NCBI GenBank assembly: GCA_010015675.1
Contig: ML977006.1
Coordinates: 9,603-73,602, forward strand
Reading direction: 5' to 3'
Source of the DNA: Byssothecium circinans
Lineage: Eukaryota; Ascomycota; Dothideomycetes; Pleosporales; Massarinaceae
Length of the DNA stretch: 64,000 nucleotides
Position numbers and translations under genes: made by a program. Positions within the stretch are counted from its first letter, which is position 1. Each line of letters begins with the position of its first letter. This document shows, in pieces, positions 11,698 to 22,024 of the stretch. The notes beneath the pieces were generated by a model, which saw only the letters and a list, made by a program, of their open reading frames with translations, ran no database searches and was not told the DNA's origin.

Positions 11698-12166
11698 CAG
11701 AAGAGGAGTGCTGCGATTGCTGAGGGATGGATTGAGGGGTTAGGGTCGGGGTATGCTTGAGTGCGGGAAGAGGAGTAGGGAAGATGAGAGGAAAATAGTA
11801 TGTATGTAGGGGTGATTGAGGGTGCGGTGGAAGAAGATGGATCCAACATTAGAAGTTAGACTAGAGGTATCACATCTTCGGGCTAAGGTGCAGCTTCCCT
11901 ATTTTAAACTTTGTTGTAATTTAGTTATAACTTTTCTCTATTCATTTTTAAAACGGGTTTTAGGATGCTTTCAACTGTTTTTCCGTCGTTTCCAAGCTTT
12001 ATATCGTCCATCCACCAACCAAATGTCACCGTCATCGTCAACGCCGCTATCCAGTACAATAACAATGCAAAACACTACAATGCAAGAAGAAGCCACGCAA
12101 CGTAAACAAGACAAAAGACGATCTAAAGACCAGCAAAAACACAATTACTCACAAAATGCCTGTAAA
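11698..12166. other. Intergenic
   Basis: AT-rich between about 11890 and 12160. Convergent to the minus-strand gene that ends at 12167. No gene seen. Confidence 0.5.
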
Positions 12167-13381
12167 CTATACCCTCCACCGCGGCCTCCCCTTCCCCTTA
12201 CCCGTCTGCTTGTCGTTCTGCGCACCATTTCGCGCACGTTGTGCCGGTGGCACATACGGCTGCATGCGTGGCCGCGGTGTCTTGCGCTTACGGTCAACCT
12301 TTTTAGGTTCGCGGCCCTCTTCACCCTCAGGTTCATCTTCCGCCTTGCGCTTCGGCGCAGTCTTCGCGCCATTTTGTACCTCAGGAGGAGGTTTACGTTG
12401 CTCAGTGGGCACGGCTTGCGCCGGCGGCACATATAGTTGCACACGTGGCCGCGGCGCCTTGCGCTGACGATCGACCTTTTTCTGTGGCCGACCGTCTTCA
12501 TCTCCAGGCTCGTCTTCCGCCTTGCGTTTTACCGCAGGCTTCGCACCCTGTTGGACCTCGGGAGGAGGTTTACGCTGCTCGGTGGATGCGGCAGTGACGG
12601 GTTCTGGCGCCGTTTCGGCCTTCTTTGGGCCAAATCGTGGGTTGCCGGGGCCATATCTGACCTTGCTGGAGTCCACGATGAGGGTGGAAGTGGGCAGTAT
12701 GAGTTCTTTGGGTGAAGAGTCTTGGGGTACGACAGCAGGTTCTGTAGTTGGTACCATGTCGATAGAATGTATCGGCGTCGGTGCTGTCTCCTTCGCGGGC
12801 ACAGGCGGAGGTTCAATAGTGTCGCTGTGCGTGGGAGGCTGCGGTGAAAGAGCAGGGACGACGGGCATCTCCTCTATCGTCTCGATGATAATGTTAGGCA
12901 AGATCCTGGGGTTTTCTTCACCATTGTATATGATCTCTCCTTCTTCCGTAACTATAACAGCAGACTGGACTCCATGGGAATGCGCAATATATGCATCTTT
13001 CTGAATGTTGATTTTACAGCCAGCTTCTTTCACTGGTGAACTGAGCTTCTTTGCGACGTCTTCGGCTTGCACTTTTGCCTTCTGCAAGGCTGCATCGCTC
13101 TCCGGGAAGTCCATGGTCTGGAAGCTGGAATCCGCGTAGCCTATTGGAGGAGGTGCACCATGTGGACGTTTCATCTTAACCGCCGTTATCATAGTAGATT
13201 CTAATTCGCCATGGTTGACGGCATAGATGTCGCCCTTGCTGCGCTCGTAGCGCACTTTGGCAAGGAGGCCGACCTCGTTCATTTTGGGCTTGCGACCGTA
13301 GCAGCGCACGAAGGTGTCGTAATTTAGAGGCGGGTCGGTCTGGCATTGTGTGCTTTGGAAGCAGTAGGCGTAGGCTTTCAT
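12167..13381 (-). CDS. Hypothetical protein, 404 aa, with duplicated basic C-terminal module
   Basis: Function not recognised. Read from ATG 13381, the first ATG in a frame that is open from 13801 to 12167. The N-terminal 190 residues look folded (MKAYAYCFQSTQCQ start, Cys residues, YERSKGDIYAVNHGELES). The middle is Pro/Glu/Thr-rich. The last 120 residues are two tandem copies of a roughly 57-aa unit: PTEQRKPPPEVQ, KRKAEDEP, KKVDRKRKTPRPR and YVPPAQ recur in both. The basic KRK/KKVDRKRK runs could be nuclear localisation signals or nucleic-acid contacts. The frame continues upstream into coding-like sequence with no ATG, so this may be the surviving 3' part of a longer broken gene (see 13382-14332). 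Confidence 0.55.
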   Translation of the reverse strand: MKAYAYCFQSTQCQTDPPLNYDTFVRCYGRKPKMNEVGLLAKVRYERSKGDIYAVNHGELESTMITAVKMKRPHGAPPPIGYADSSFQTMDFPESDAALQKAKVQAEDVAKKLSSPVKEAGCKINIQKDAYIAHSHGVQSAVIVTEEGEIIYNGEENPRILPNIIIETIEEMPVVPALSPQPPTHSDTIEPPPVPAKETAPTPIHSIDMVPTTEPAVVPQDSSPKELILPTSTLIVDSSKVRYGPGNPRFGPKKAETAPEPVTAASTEQRKPPPEVQQGAKPAVKRKAEDEPGDEDGRPQKKVDRQRKAPRPRVQLYVPPAQAVPTEQRKPPPEVQNGAKTAPKRKAEDEPEGEEGREPKKVDRKRKTPRPRMQPYVPPAQRARNGAQNDKQTGKGKGRPRWRV

Positions 13382-14332
13382 CGTTTCGGTAGTGTTGAAA
13401 GGTGAACTAGAGGTAGATGTAGATGTAGAAATAGGTAGTAGTAGAAACACAAGTGGAAGTTGTAGTGTTAGTAGTAGCTCGAGGAGAAATTGGCGGTTTC
13501 GTGTAGGAAGCAATTGGAAGGTAGTGTCAGGTGCGAAGTAGAGAGTACGGCCTGGAGGTGAAGAGTCGTATTGTGGCAGTAAAAGTGGGGCTATGGCCTC
13601 TTCAGGCCCAAAGAAGCAAACGCGCGCGAGAGACTCCGAATTACCTGGGTGAACTATCTTTTCAGAGTATCCCAAATCTCGAGCTCGGTAAAACTTATTA
13701 TGAAGGAATAATTCTGCTTCGTGTGAAGGTGGAAAGGCTCTTACTGTGTCCAGACGTTCCCCAGTTTTAAGAGCAAAGTAGATGTCATTGAACCATTTTG
13801 CTCAATAGCTCAGCCTTGATGGTCGAAGACTTTCGTCACCCTCTCTTCTTGGTCATCTTGATCCGGATTATATGTTACGATGCCGACTTTGTGTTCAATG
13901 TCTTTACCATTATGGTCAAATCCCCATTGACAGAAAGTCGGAAGAAAGCTCTCTCTGCTACGTTATCATTGACTTTTTGAGCTCGCTCATTCGCGACAAA
14001 CATATCATCAACGTCAAGAGGCACCGGAGCGGAAGCAATGAGAGCGGCGTCGGGGAGGGATTCTTTGGGAACTTCAGCTAGGAGTAGAACCTGTTCGGAG
14101 TAAAATAAAGTCGACAAAGCTGATTCGTAGGGGCGACAGTACGTTGCCATGACCGGTAGTCCTCAAAGCGGGATGCTTGACGCAATGTAGCTTGGAATAC
14201 GTACCTCACATAAATCACCATCTACCTTAACCATGGAGCCTAGCTACGACCAGGTCAATTTCTTGAAAAGTGCATAGGGATGAAGGTCGAGCCTACGACT
14301 GCGACAGTTTGCCTGAGAACGTTGTTGGACAT
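13382..14332 (-). pseudogene. Broken upstream coding sequence, possibly the 5' part of the 404-aa gene
   Basis: Coding-like sequence runs on the minus strand but switches frame. From 5' to 3': a possible start at ATG 14332 (MSNNVLRQTVAVVGS); QVLLLAEVPKESLPDAALIA and MFVANERAQKVNDNVAERAF in one frame; FDHNGKDIEHKVGIVTYN and QEERVTKVFDHQG in a second; then a TGA; then KWFNDIYFALKTGERLDTV in the frame that enters 12167-13381. The last switch sits on an A-run at about 13793-13796, and one missing A would explain it. Another switch sits at a G-run near 13935. I infer at least two frameshifts and one nonsense change. Family not recognised. The hAT element inserted about 40 bp upstream of the candidate ATG. 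Confidence 0.5.
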
Positions 14333-14373
14333 AGTGTATAGTAGGTAGTAAGATTTCGACTGCCGTAGGTGTA

Positions 14374-14381
14374 GGTGAGAC
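14374..14381. repeat. Left 8-bp target-site duplication of the hAT element
   Basis: GGTGAGAC, repeated exactly at 17434-17441. Eight bases is the hAT superfamily length. Confidence 0.95.
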
Positions 14382-14752
14382 CAGACTTGGCAACAATCAG
14401 TCTGAAAAAGTCAGACTGATTGTTTGATTGCTTTGTAAGCAATCAGTCAAACAGTCTGAAGGGCTCTAATTATCCAATCAAACAGTCTGAAAGTTGCCAG
14501 ACTGATTGATTGATTGGCTAAATATAGCCTTTTTTCTTATGGATTTAGTGGATAAATTGATGTTAATATATAGCCTAAAGTCGTGATACTTTTTTAGTGT
14601 TAAGGTTTTAGAGAGTGAAAAATCTAACGCCTTACCTAAATAGGCAGCTCTACCTAAACTTTTAATAACATAGCTTCCACCATTAATACCTAGCTACTTC
14701 TACCTATACTCTCCACTCTACGCGCCCTCCCACATCTACGCTGCTCTATAGT

Positions 14753-17250
14753 ATGAACAGAAACGCGAAAAGAGTCTTTAGCGAGCGTGTTACACGCGCA
14801 AACCGCAAAAATATGGCCCTAATATCGCCCTCCCTTACTCCCGAACTTAATGACGAGCCCAATGAAGTCCAACTAATAGATAATGATAATCGTGACGAGC
14901 AATTCAACAGTATTAAGTGGAGACGTGTCCCACACCTATAGCGACGAGAAGAGGACAGCAAGAGAGGCTTTACAAGCTAGATATATGAATATGGGTGGCC
15001 TCTATAGCATAGCAGGAAGTAAAAGAGGTAGTGGCTCTACAAATATTGTTATATCTATAAAATGCCGCGTAGTGAATATAACGTACACACATTAACTTCC
15101 TCTACTAGTACACACCTCTCTACTAACACTCTAGGCCACGGATTTAATAAGGATGGGCTAATAAGCTTTAACCTGCTACTAAGTACAAGCTCAATCGTCT
15201 ATTAGTTACAATGGAATGGTGTTGAAGTATCACAGAAGCTAGCAAATAAGATAGCATTAAGCTTCTCATAGAAGCAATTCCGGGACGCGCTTATTGACTG
15301 GATAGTCGCCGATAACTAGTCGCTCCAAGTCGTAGAAACTGCTGCCTTCCGCTAGCTAATTGAAGCTGCTAATCCTATTACAGAGCAGTTAGTTTAGCGG
15401 AGTCACAATTCTCTTAGCCGCTATATCCTGAGTGAATACCACGCGATGATCCTGGCCGTTACGCAACACCTAAAGAAAGCCTGATCCCTTATCCATATAT
15501 CCTTTAACAATTAGACTACGTATGGCGGCAAGCGCGCTCTCACTAGGATATGTGTACATTATCTAGACGAGCAGGGCAATATTCAGGACTAAGTGCTTAG
15601 GCTACCACAGCTCTATGGCCGCCACTCTGGTGAGAACATTACCCACATTATAAGTAAGACTCTCTAGATCTTTAATATTGATGAATCGTGACTTAGCTAC
15701 TTCGTGCTTAATAACGCGACGAATAATGACGCAGCTGTTAACGCGCTGGCTACACAGTACAACTTCTAGGCGCCCTATCGATGACTCCGCTGTACATGTT
15801 ATATCCTTAACCTAAGCGCTCAATTAGTGATATAGGGCAAAGATAAGGAAGCCTTTAAAAATGAGGACTTGAATTTATAGGTAAAACTAAGCGTCTAGCC
15901 TCCTCACTTTCCTGCCGCCTGCTAACTACTTGCTAGGAAGAAGAAGCGTTTCTCAATGAGTAGCGAAAGTACGGCCTGATTAGTGTACTATTTGATATTA
16001 TCGCGTCTATCTATACCTCGCAAACCCAAGAGTTATTTAAGAAGCTATAAGTTCAGGAGGCCAAGCAGCTAGGCAAGTCATTATTAGAGACTTATAAGCT
16101 TATACGCCCTATCAAGACTTAGTGGAACTCCTATTATAGGGCCATAGAGTAAGCTGCCTAGCTTCACAGTCCTATTGACGACTACACCCATATAAAGATT
16201 AACGAGGCTAGAGTAGAGGCGGCCTCGCAGCGTCGCAATACACAATTGCAGCGCGCTAAGCCTAGGTTATTCATACAAGAAGGAGGATTGACGGCTAAGG
16301 ACTGGGCGATGATTAGCAAATACATCAAGCTACTAAGTCCATTTAAAGAAGCTATAAAGCTACTAGAGGGTAGAGGCCACGTCGGCCGCCATGGAGCTAT
16401 CTAGGAAGTAGTTATTACTTTTGAGTAGCTTCTTAATGAGCTTGAAGAGCAGAAATCACGACTTAAAAAGGTGGACTTCAGCGATCCTAATGCCCTAGAG
16501 GATTACCTAGCAGTCAACATTAATCTAGCCCATGCGAAGTTAGCTAAGTACTACTAGAAGTTTAATGACTCACTAATATACTACACCGCAATAATCCTCC
16601 ATCTATACTATAAGCTCCATCTAGAAGCTTTGTAGAGTGTACCAGATGACTATAACGAGGAGAAAAATAGCCCTTATCATAAGAGAGACTAGTTGCTGAA
16701 TAACCACAAGGGCTTCATGAAGCTATACAGATCTTATCGGGAGAAGCTGACAGCTAAGTCGGGCAGGAGCTCTCCCAGCGATCCACGCCTAGCTAAAAAG
16801 CCACGTATATCAGCATCTGCTAGCCGCTCAGCCTTTCTCGAAAACTCTATGAAGGCAGCTCTCCGTNNNNNNNNNNNNNNNNNNNNNNNNNNNNNNNNNN
16901 NNNNNNNNNNNNNNNNNNNNNNNNNNNNNNNNNNNNNNNNNNNNNNNNNNNNNNNNNNNNNNNNNNAGGAGAAGCAGTTTCCTACGCTGTCTAGGCTTGC
17001 GCTCGATATTTACTTGATACCAGCCTCCTCTGCTGACTGTGAGAGGATGTTCAGTGAGCTTGGAGACCTCTTAGGCCCTCGACGCCTGCGTATGAAGCCC
17101 AATCTCATCTCCGCCCTACAGTCGGTTAAGTCCTGGAGGAGAGCAGGCATCAAACGTTTGGCAACTACCAACGCTTCTACTACTTTGGAGACCTCTCTTG
17201 ACGACTTAAGCAAAATCGAAGCTCAACTAGAGCAGTTTAAGTATAGGTAA
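14753..17250 (+). pseudogene. hAT transposase, inactivated by many stops
   Basis: Plus-strand remains of a hAT transposase. Around 14945-15110 a BED-finger-like segment is recognisable (TS*IYEYGWPL, WLYKYCY, LTSSTSTHL). Near 15540-15650 there is YLDEQGNIQD followed by YGRHSGENI. Near 16118-16138 the conserved TRWNSTY motif appears as T*WNSYYRAIE. The C-terminal dimerisation domain is readable from 16967 to about 17190 (LALDIYLIPASSADCERMFS, MKPNLISALQSVKSWRRAG). In these segments the stops I read are TAG and TAA where Trp or Gln is expected (TGG to TAG, CAG/CAA to TAG/TAA), which is what RIP does. The longest clean stretch is 16693-17250, across the gap. It cannot make transposase. Confidence 0.85.
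16867..16966. other. Assembly gap, 100 N
   Basis: Exactly 100 N, the usual placeholder for unknown size. It lies inside the transposase gene just before the dimerisation domain, so the element's true length is unknown. Confidence 1.
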
Positions 17251-17433
17251 CGCAAACAAGCAATCAATCAGTCAATCAATCAGTCCAAAAGCCACGTACT
17301 CTGTCAAACAGTCAAACAGTCTCAATTCACGCTGAAAAGCTTGGCAGTCAAACAAACAGTCCAGCGGCCTCGAAAACGCAGTCAAATAGTCCGTACGCTC
17401 TCTGGACTGACTGTTTGATTGTTGCCAAGTCTG

Positions 17434-17441
17434 GGTGAGAC
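17434..17441. repeat. Right 8-bp target-site duplication of the hAT element
   Basis: GGTGAGAC, identical to 14374-14381. Confidence 0.95.
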
Positions 17442-18149
17442 GGAGGTTATGTATGTGATGGGGTTGAGGTTTGAGTTGTGCGCAGGCAGGGAGCTTATCG
17501 ATGATTGGGAGGTGCACTGACGTTCACTCATGGTCAGAGCTTCGGTAGCGCGACTTCACGCGAAGTCACGGGGAATGATGGTGTTTCGAGATTCCTCTAG
17601 ATGCCAATCAGCGATGAGGGAGATCGGGATCGATTACAATTGTACAATCTATCAAGCACAGAACTTGTCAATCATTCCGATACGCCGTGTCGAATCGGAG
17701 CTGCCTCTCCCGGGGCCTCGTTGTTGCTCTCATGTGTGATCTGGTGGAAGATGGCGAAATCGGTTCGTGTCAAGTATATTGCAAAGCATGCAGTGCAACC
17801 TTAGACATCCGGAAATTCTCAATCAGGTAGGACTGAGACATGAGATTGTATACTCCAAACTCGAGAGGGCGTTATGCGGAATCGTGACGGGAGCTGCGTG
17901 CATCATTGAATGCCCCGAAGCCGACATAATGCCCCTGGCACCTATCAAAGTACCCAAATAAAAATATTGCAGTTCTGCTTGGAGCAACGCTTTCTGACGG
18001 ATATCTACTTTACGTTATCAAAAGTCAGTATTTTCCATTTAACAGGTGTGGAATTATCCTACTCGTGAAGATGGTGCAGAAGGCATGGCCTACGGGGGCC
18101 AGACGTCAAAGTCCCCATTGGCGCTAATAGCTGAATCTAACTATGTTGA
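17442..18149. other. Intergenic
   Basis: No open frame above 70 codons with coding character. It is the right flank of the hAT insertion; before insertion it would have joined the region upstream of 14374. Confidence 0.45.
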
Positions 18150-18832
18150 GACTAGCCGCTGACTTTCGCCGCGGGAAACAGCAATTCGCCAATTCATCCC
18201 GCTAGCGACACCTCACTCAGCCCTCATCCCCCGACCTCGCCGTCTTTTCAATAGCTACGCCGCTCCCTTGCGACAGCGCCCAATCTCCATTCCTGCAGCA
18301 TCTCATGCAACCCCGTTGTCGCTCACCGATGCATCAGACCGAGTTACCGCGATGCATCGCGAGATGTGAGGCAAAGTGGAAAACTTCACCCAAGATTGAG
18401 AAACATTGCAGCTGCATTTGTATAAGCATCGCGGTAGCAAAATTTGTTCCATGCTTACGGGATCAACAGTCTCAAGACGCCCATCAAAATGTTGATAGCT
18501 GAACTCTTCAACATGGGGCCTGCTGAGGGTGAGCTTACCTGAAGTACGGCACGACCCTCACAGCCAGCCATCCTCGCCGTTGAAGAGCGGTGTAAAGGCC
18601 ATCAGAAAACTGACACGATGCATCCCGCAGCGCAAAACAATGCAGGTGTTCTGTCCATCTCTGTTTAGAGAGATATTCCGCGCGACCTTGCGGATTCGAC
18701 AGCATCCATCGTCAATCTCCGTAGTGTTCAAAGAGAAAGGACGTGCTCGAAGGCTTACGATGATTCATGTCTAGCATTCAATGCCCCACGCCTACAGAAA
18801 GAAGCATAGGTATACTACCATACTGTTAGATC
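18150..18832 (+). pseudogene. Decayed unknown gene, two readable segments
   Basis: Segment 1 (about 18180-18460) reads SDTSLSPHPPTSPSFQ in one frame, then RQRPISIPAASHATPLSLTD and SDRVTAMHREM in the next, a TGA, GKVENFTQD, a TGA, ETLQLHLYKHRGSKICSML. The first TGA fits CGA to TGA. Segment 2, after a possible intron (GTGAGC donor near 18530, TTTAG acceptor near 18669), reads RDIPRDLADSTASIVNLRSV and SCLAFNAPRLQKEA before TAG at about 18809. The text looks like a low-complexity Ser/Pro lead followed by a helical segment, as in some transcription factors, but I do not recognise a family. Confidence 0.4.
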
Positions 18833-19459
18833 AGTATTCCGTCCCACGGCGTCTTCAATATATTGCCTGTAACGGACGATTGGCTCTGAATAGCGACAAC
18901 GCATTCACCTTGTAGCACCTCTCAAAACGGGATACAGCGGCATCGCACAGATCGTCAGCAGATCTGTCGACCACCGCTTTCATTCAGGCCTCCCAACACA
19001 AACCATCGATAAAGTACCAATCACACCATCTTCAGACCGTGAGCCCTGATCCTGAGGCCCACGATATCTCATCGAGACTAACCGATTCTCGCACCAAACA
19101 TTCTTTCACCACCAATCAATTACCGTTTCCCGCAAGCAGGCATCTTAACGAGTTCTCATGTATTTCCAGAACCAAATGCAGGCCTGAAACTTTCCCGAGT
19201 AGGAACTACGCCTCCGCAATTCTGCCCTGAGGCGCAGTTGCAGCCGCCCCCAAAGTAATATGTGCACCTGTGACCCCGGCGCACGAGCATAACCGCCCAG
19301 CTACGCCGCTCCTTTGATACACATCTTACCGGCGCCGCCCAAGCGAGAGGAGCTGACATTCTGGCTCTTGACTCTCTCATTTGCGTGCTTGCTCGATCCC
19401 TTTGAAGCTCTTCCGCCCCAGCTTCTCTGAAGTGCTTCATTACGATCGACACAAGAGCT
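18833..19459. other. Intergenic, upstream of the lectin gene
   Basis: No gene seen. Should contain the promoter of the gene starting at 19460. Confidence 0.5.
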
Positions 19460-21334
19460 ATGGCCCAATCACAGGTAGAGGGAACGAGTCGGTTTTCAGA
19501 GGCTCTTTCACCACAAACAGCGCAAGTCGACGGGTCGGGACGGTATGCAGAGGCTATCAGTCCGGCTGTGAGTCCTCCACTCTCGGCCACTAGCCCTGTG
19601 CAGAGGCACACGTCGCCAATGTCAGAAATGATGGAGAACACACCACCGATACCGGTAGAGACGACATATGATGGCTTTCCGTGAGTATAGATCGTCGTAA
19701 TCGCATTAATTGGGCGATCAACTGACAGGCATGCAGACCTTCACAAAGCAAGAACGCATACAACGCACAGGAATACTACTCCGCACCGGAAGTAGTAGAA
19801 CAACAACCACCACAATATGGCGGCTCTGCAGTCGGCTACCCAGCAGAAAAGGTGCAACCGGATGGACATCCTTCGGGAGGCTACTACGAGAAAGGCCAAC
19901 CTGTACAAGAAACAACAGCAGCAGCGACAGCAAAACCTGCCGAGCCTCGGATACTAGGGATGAAGAAGAAGCGATTTTATATTGTACTAGGCGCAGTAAT
20001 TGTGCTCATCATATTCATCGTGGCCTTGGCTGCAGGCTTGGGGGTTGGCTTGAAGAAAAAGAAGTGCGTTGTGTTGGACCTTCGCATGAGTAAAGTGCTG
20101 ACGAGGGAATAGTGACAAGATCGTGCAACATCCATATTGCAAAGACCATCCCGAGTACTGTATCGGCGGCAGTCTGAATGCGGAATACTATTCGAAGAAG
20201 GGCGCTTTCAATGGATCAGGTATCGCGTTAGCAGGAGAGTCGTGGAACGCCGGTCAACGGAGAATTTTCACCCTCTACTTCCAGCATCACAGTGGCGACA
20301 TCCGGCAAATGCAGTACGGCAACGACCAATTGTGGGTTGGTGGAAATAGGACCAACGTCGTGGCCACCGACGCTAAGAATGGGACCAGCATCTCAGCAGT
20401 GGCCTACACGCTCAACAAGATAGGATGGGTAACTTTGACCTCCCCCGTTCCCCCGAAACCGTGCCCTAACTTGAATCTCTAGTTCCACATCTTCTACATC
20501 GGCCGCGACGGCTTCATGAAGCAAATGTCGCAAAACAACGAAACCAACAAATGGGAACCCGGCACCCTCAACGCCATGAACCTCAAAGCCTACGACTCCC
20601 CCATGGTCGGCCTACAAGCCTGCTGGAAAGGAAATTTCTACGGCGACTCGGACCTCCTCAACATGCCCGGCGCATCCGCCAACTCATCGCGAGCCCAAGC
20701 CCCCTCCGCCATCAACCTCTGGTACGCATCCAGCGAAACGACCTTCGAGCAATACTCGTGGATAAACGGGCAACAACAATGGACGCGCCTAAACCCATGG
20801 CAAGGCAAAAACGGGCATGCAGGCGTGGGATGCTATTCGTGGGACGAATGGAGCACGTCCACATACACCATGATGGTAAACGCAAACAACGACACGGAAA
20901 TCTGGTGGCGCGACACCAACACGACCGCACGCTCCACGGACGAACACCCCATCAACAGCTGGACCAACACGACCTCTGGCGCCATCCGAGGCGTCCACCC
21001 CACCACCTCCATGGGCTACACAACGTTCTTCTACACGCAGATGGCGGACCTTACCATCAAGGGCTTCAACATCTCGTACCTGAGCGAAAACACGCATATT
21101 ATGGATAACGAGACGTTTACGCTGACGGACCCCGCGGGCCCGGTGAAGGGACTGCCCGGCACGCATTTGACGTGCACGGCGTATGCGGCGTTTAAGGATA
21201 AGGAGAGGAAGGTCCCGGATTGGGACAGTTTGTATGTTTTTTATCAGACGAGGGGGGATGATGTTACGGCGTTTACGAGGGGGATTAAGGGCGGGCAGTG
21301 GACTAGGGCGGCGCTGAATATCCCGGATGAGTAG
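19460..21334 (+). CDS. Membrane-anchored fucose-specific-lectin-like protein, 571 aa
   Basis: Four exons (19460-19680, 19737-20063, 20113-20428, 20483-21334), all introns GT-AG and in frame. Topology: about 150 cytosolic residues rich in Ser/Pro/Tyr/Gln; a basic stop (MKKKR) and one transmembrane helix at about 152-177 (FYIVLGAVIVLIIFIVALAA); then an extracellular domain of nearly 400 residues with NxS/T sites. That domain resembles fungal fucose-specific lectins (AAL/AFL six-bladed propellers): repeated aromatic blade motifs such as GDIRQMQYGNDQLW, HIFYIGRDGFMKQM, AINLWYASSETTFEQYSW and DTEIWWRD. The likely role is binding fucosylated glycans at the cell surface. Secreted lectins of this family lack the long anchor, so the type II membrane form is notable. 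Sugar-binding residues were not individually checked. Confidence 0.85.
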
Positions 21335-22024
21335 GCGGAGGGTGTGTGCTAGGTTGCTTCGTTTCTTTCCTGGCTGTTGGACAAGTTCCTGTTCTGGCTT
21401 CTGATTTGCGTGGTTGGTTTCGGTTCATGAGAGCGATGTTTTTGCTTTGTCGATCGATTTATTCTGGTTTTAGCAACATCTTGGTGACCTTTTTTTTTCT
21501 CCACCGTCACCCTTCTTTTGACTTGAGAGGTTGGCTTGGGACTGGCTGCGATTTCCTTTCCTGTTTGATTTTATTACTTAATTTACTTTGTATGGATGGA
21601 AGCCCCATCTATTATCATCGACGGCATCTTAGGGAAAGGACACCCTCTGCTTCTCTGTATTTAGATTTTTGGATATTAGACCGATAAATAGGTATTTCAA
21701 AGTATCTGGAACTCACCCATTACAAGCCGCAATCTCCGTCTTCTTTACGTCTCAAGCGGTAATTAATCATGTTCTCATCGTCACACCGACGGTTTATCGG
21801 TCGACATCTTCCCCATACATAGTACGTATGTGAAGCTCAGGAAAGGAAGAAGAATTACATGAAACTCGATAGGTCATACTGACATACAGCCAAGTCACAC
21901 AAAAGCGAGCCCCCATTCCCCAAACACCAGTTATAAAGCGCATTATTCTGCACCTCGAAACCTCCACACTCCCCTTACACAAATCACTTCTACCCCAGCC
22001 CAACCTACCCACCCATTCCCATCC
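21335..22024. other. Convergent intergenic region
   Basis: Lies between the 3' ends of the lectin gene (+) and the P450 gene (-). T-rich (poly-T near 21490-21500), consistent with 3' UTRs. No gene seen. Confidence 0.5.

Larger units (their letters stand above)
14382..17433 (+). mobile_element. hAT-superfamily DNA transposon, 3,052 bp as assembled, decayed
   Basis: Terminal inverted repeats start CAGACTTGGCAACAATCA at both ends (left 14382-14399; right as the reverse complement ending at 17433), flanked by the perfect duplication GGTGAGAC. Subterminal regions (about 14400-14510 and 17250-17420) are packed with short CAGTC, CAGACTGATTG and AATCAATCAGTC motifs on both strands, as expected for transposase-binding subterminal repeats. 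The interior holds a hAT transposase frame full of stops. A 100-N gap interrupts it. The exact ends and duplication mean the insertion boundary is intact even though the gene is dead. Confidence 0.95.

Noticed and set aside
12167..13675. 502-aa version of the unknown protein starting at 13675
   Set aside because: The codon there is TTG and the frame is open further upstream; the first ATG is 13381.
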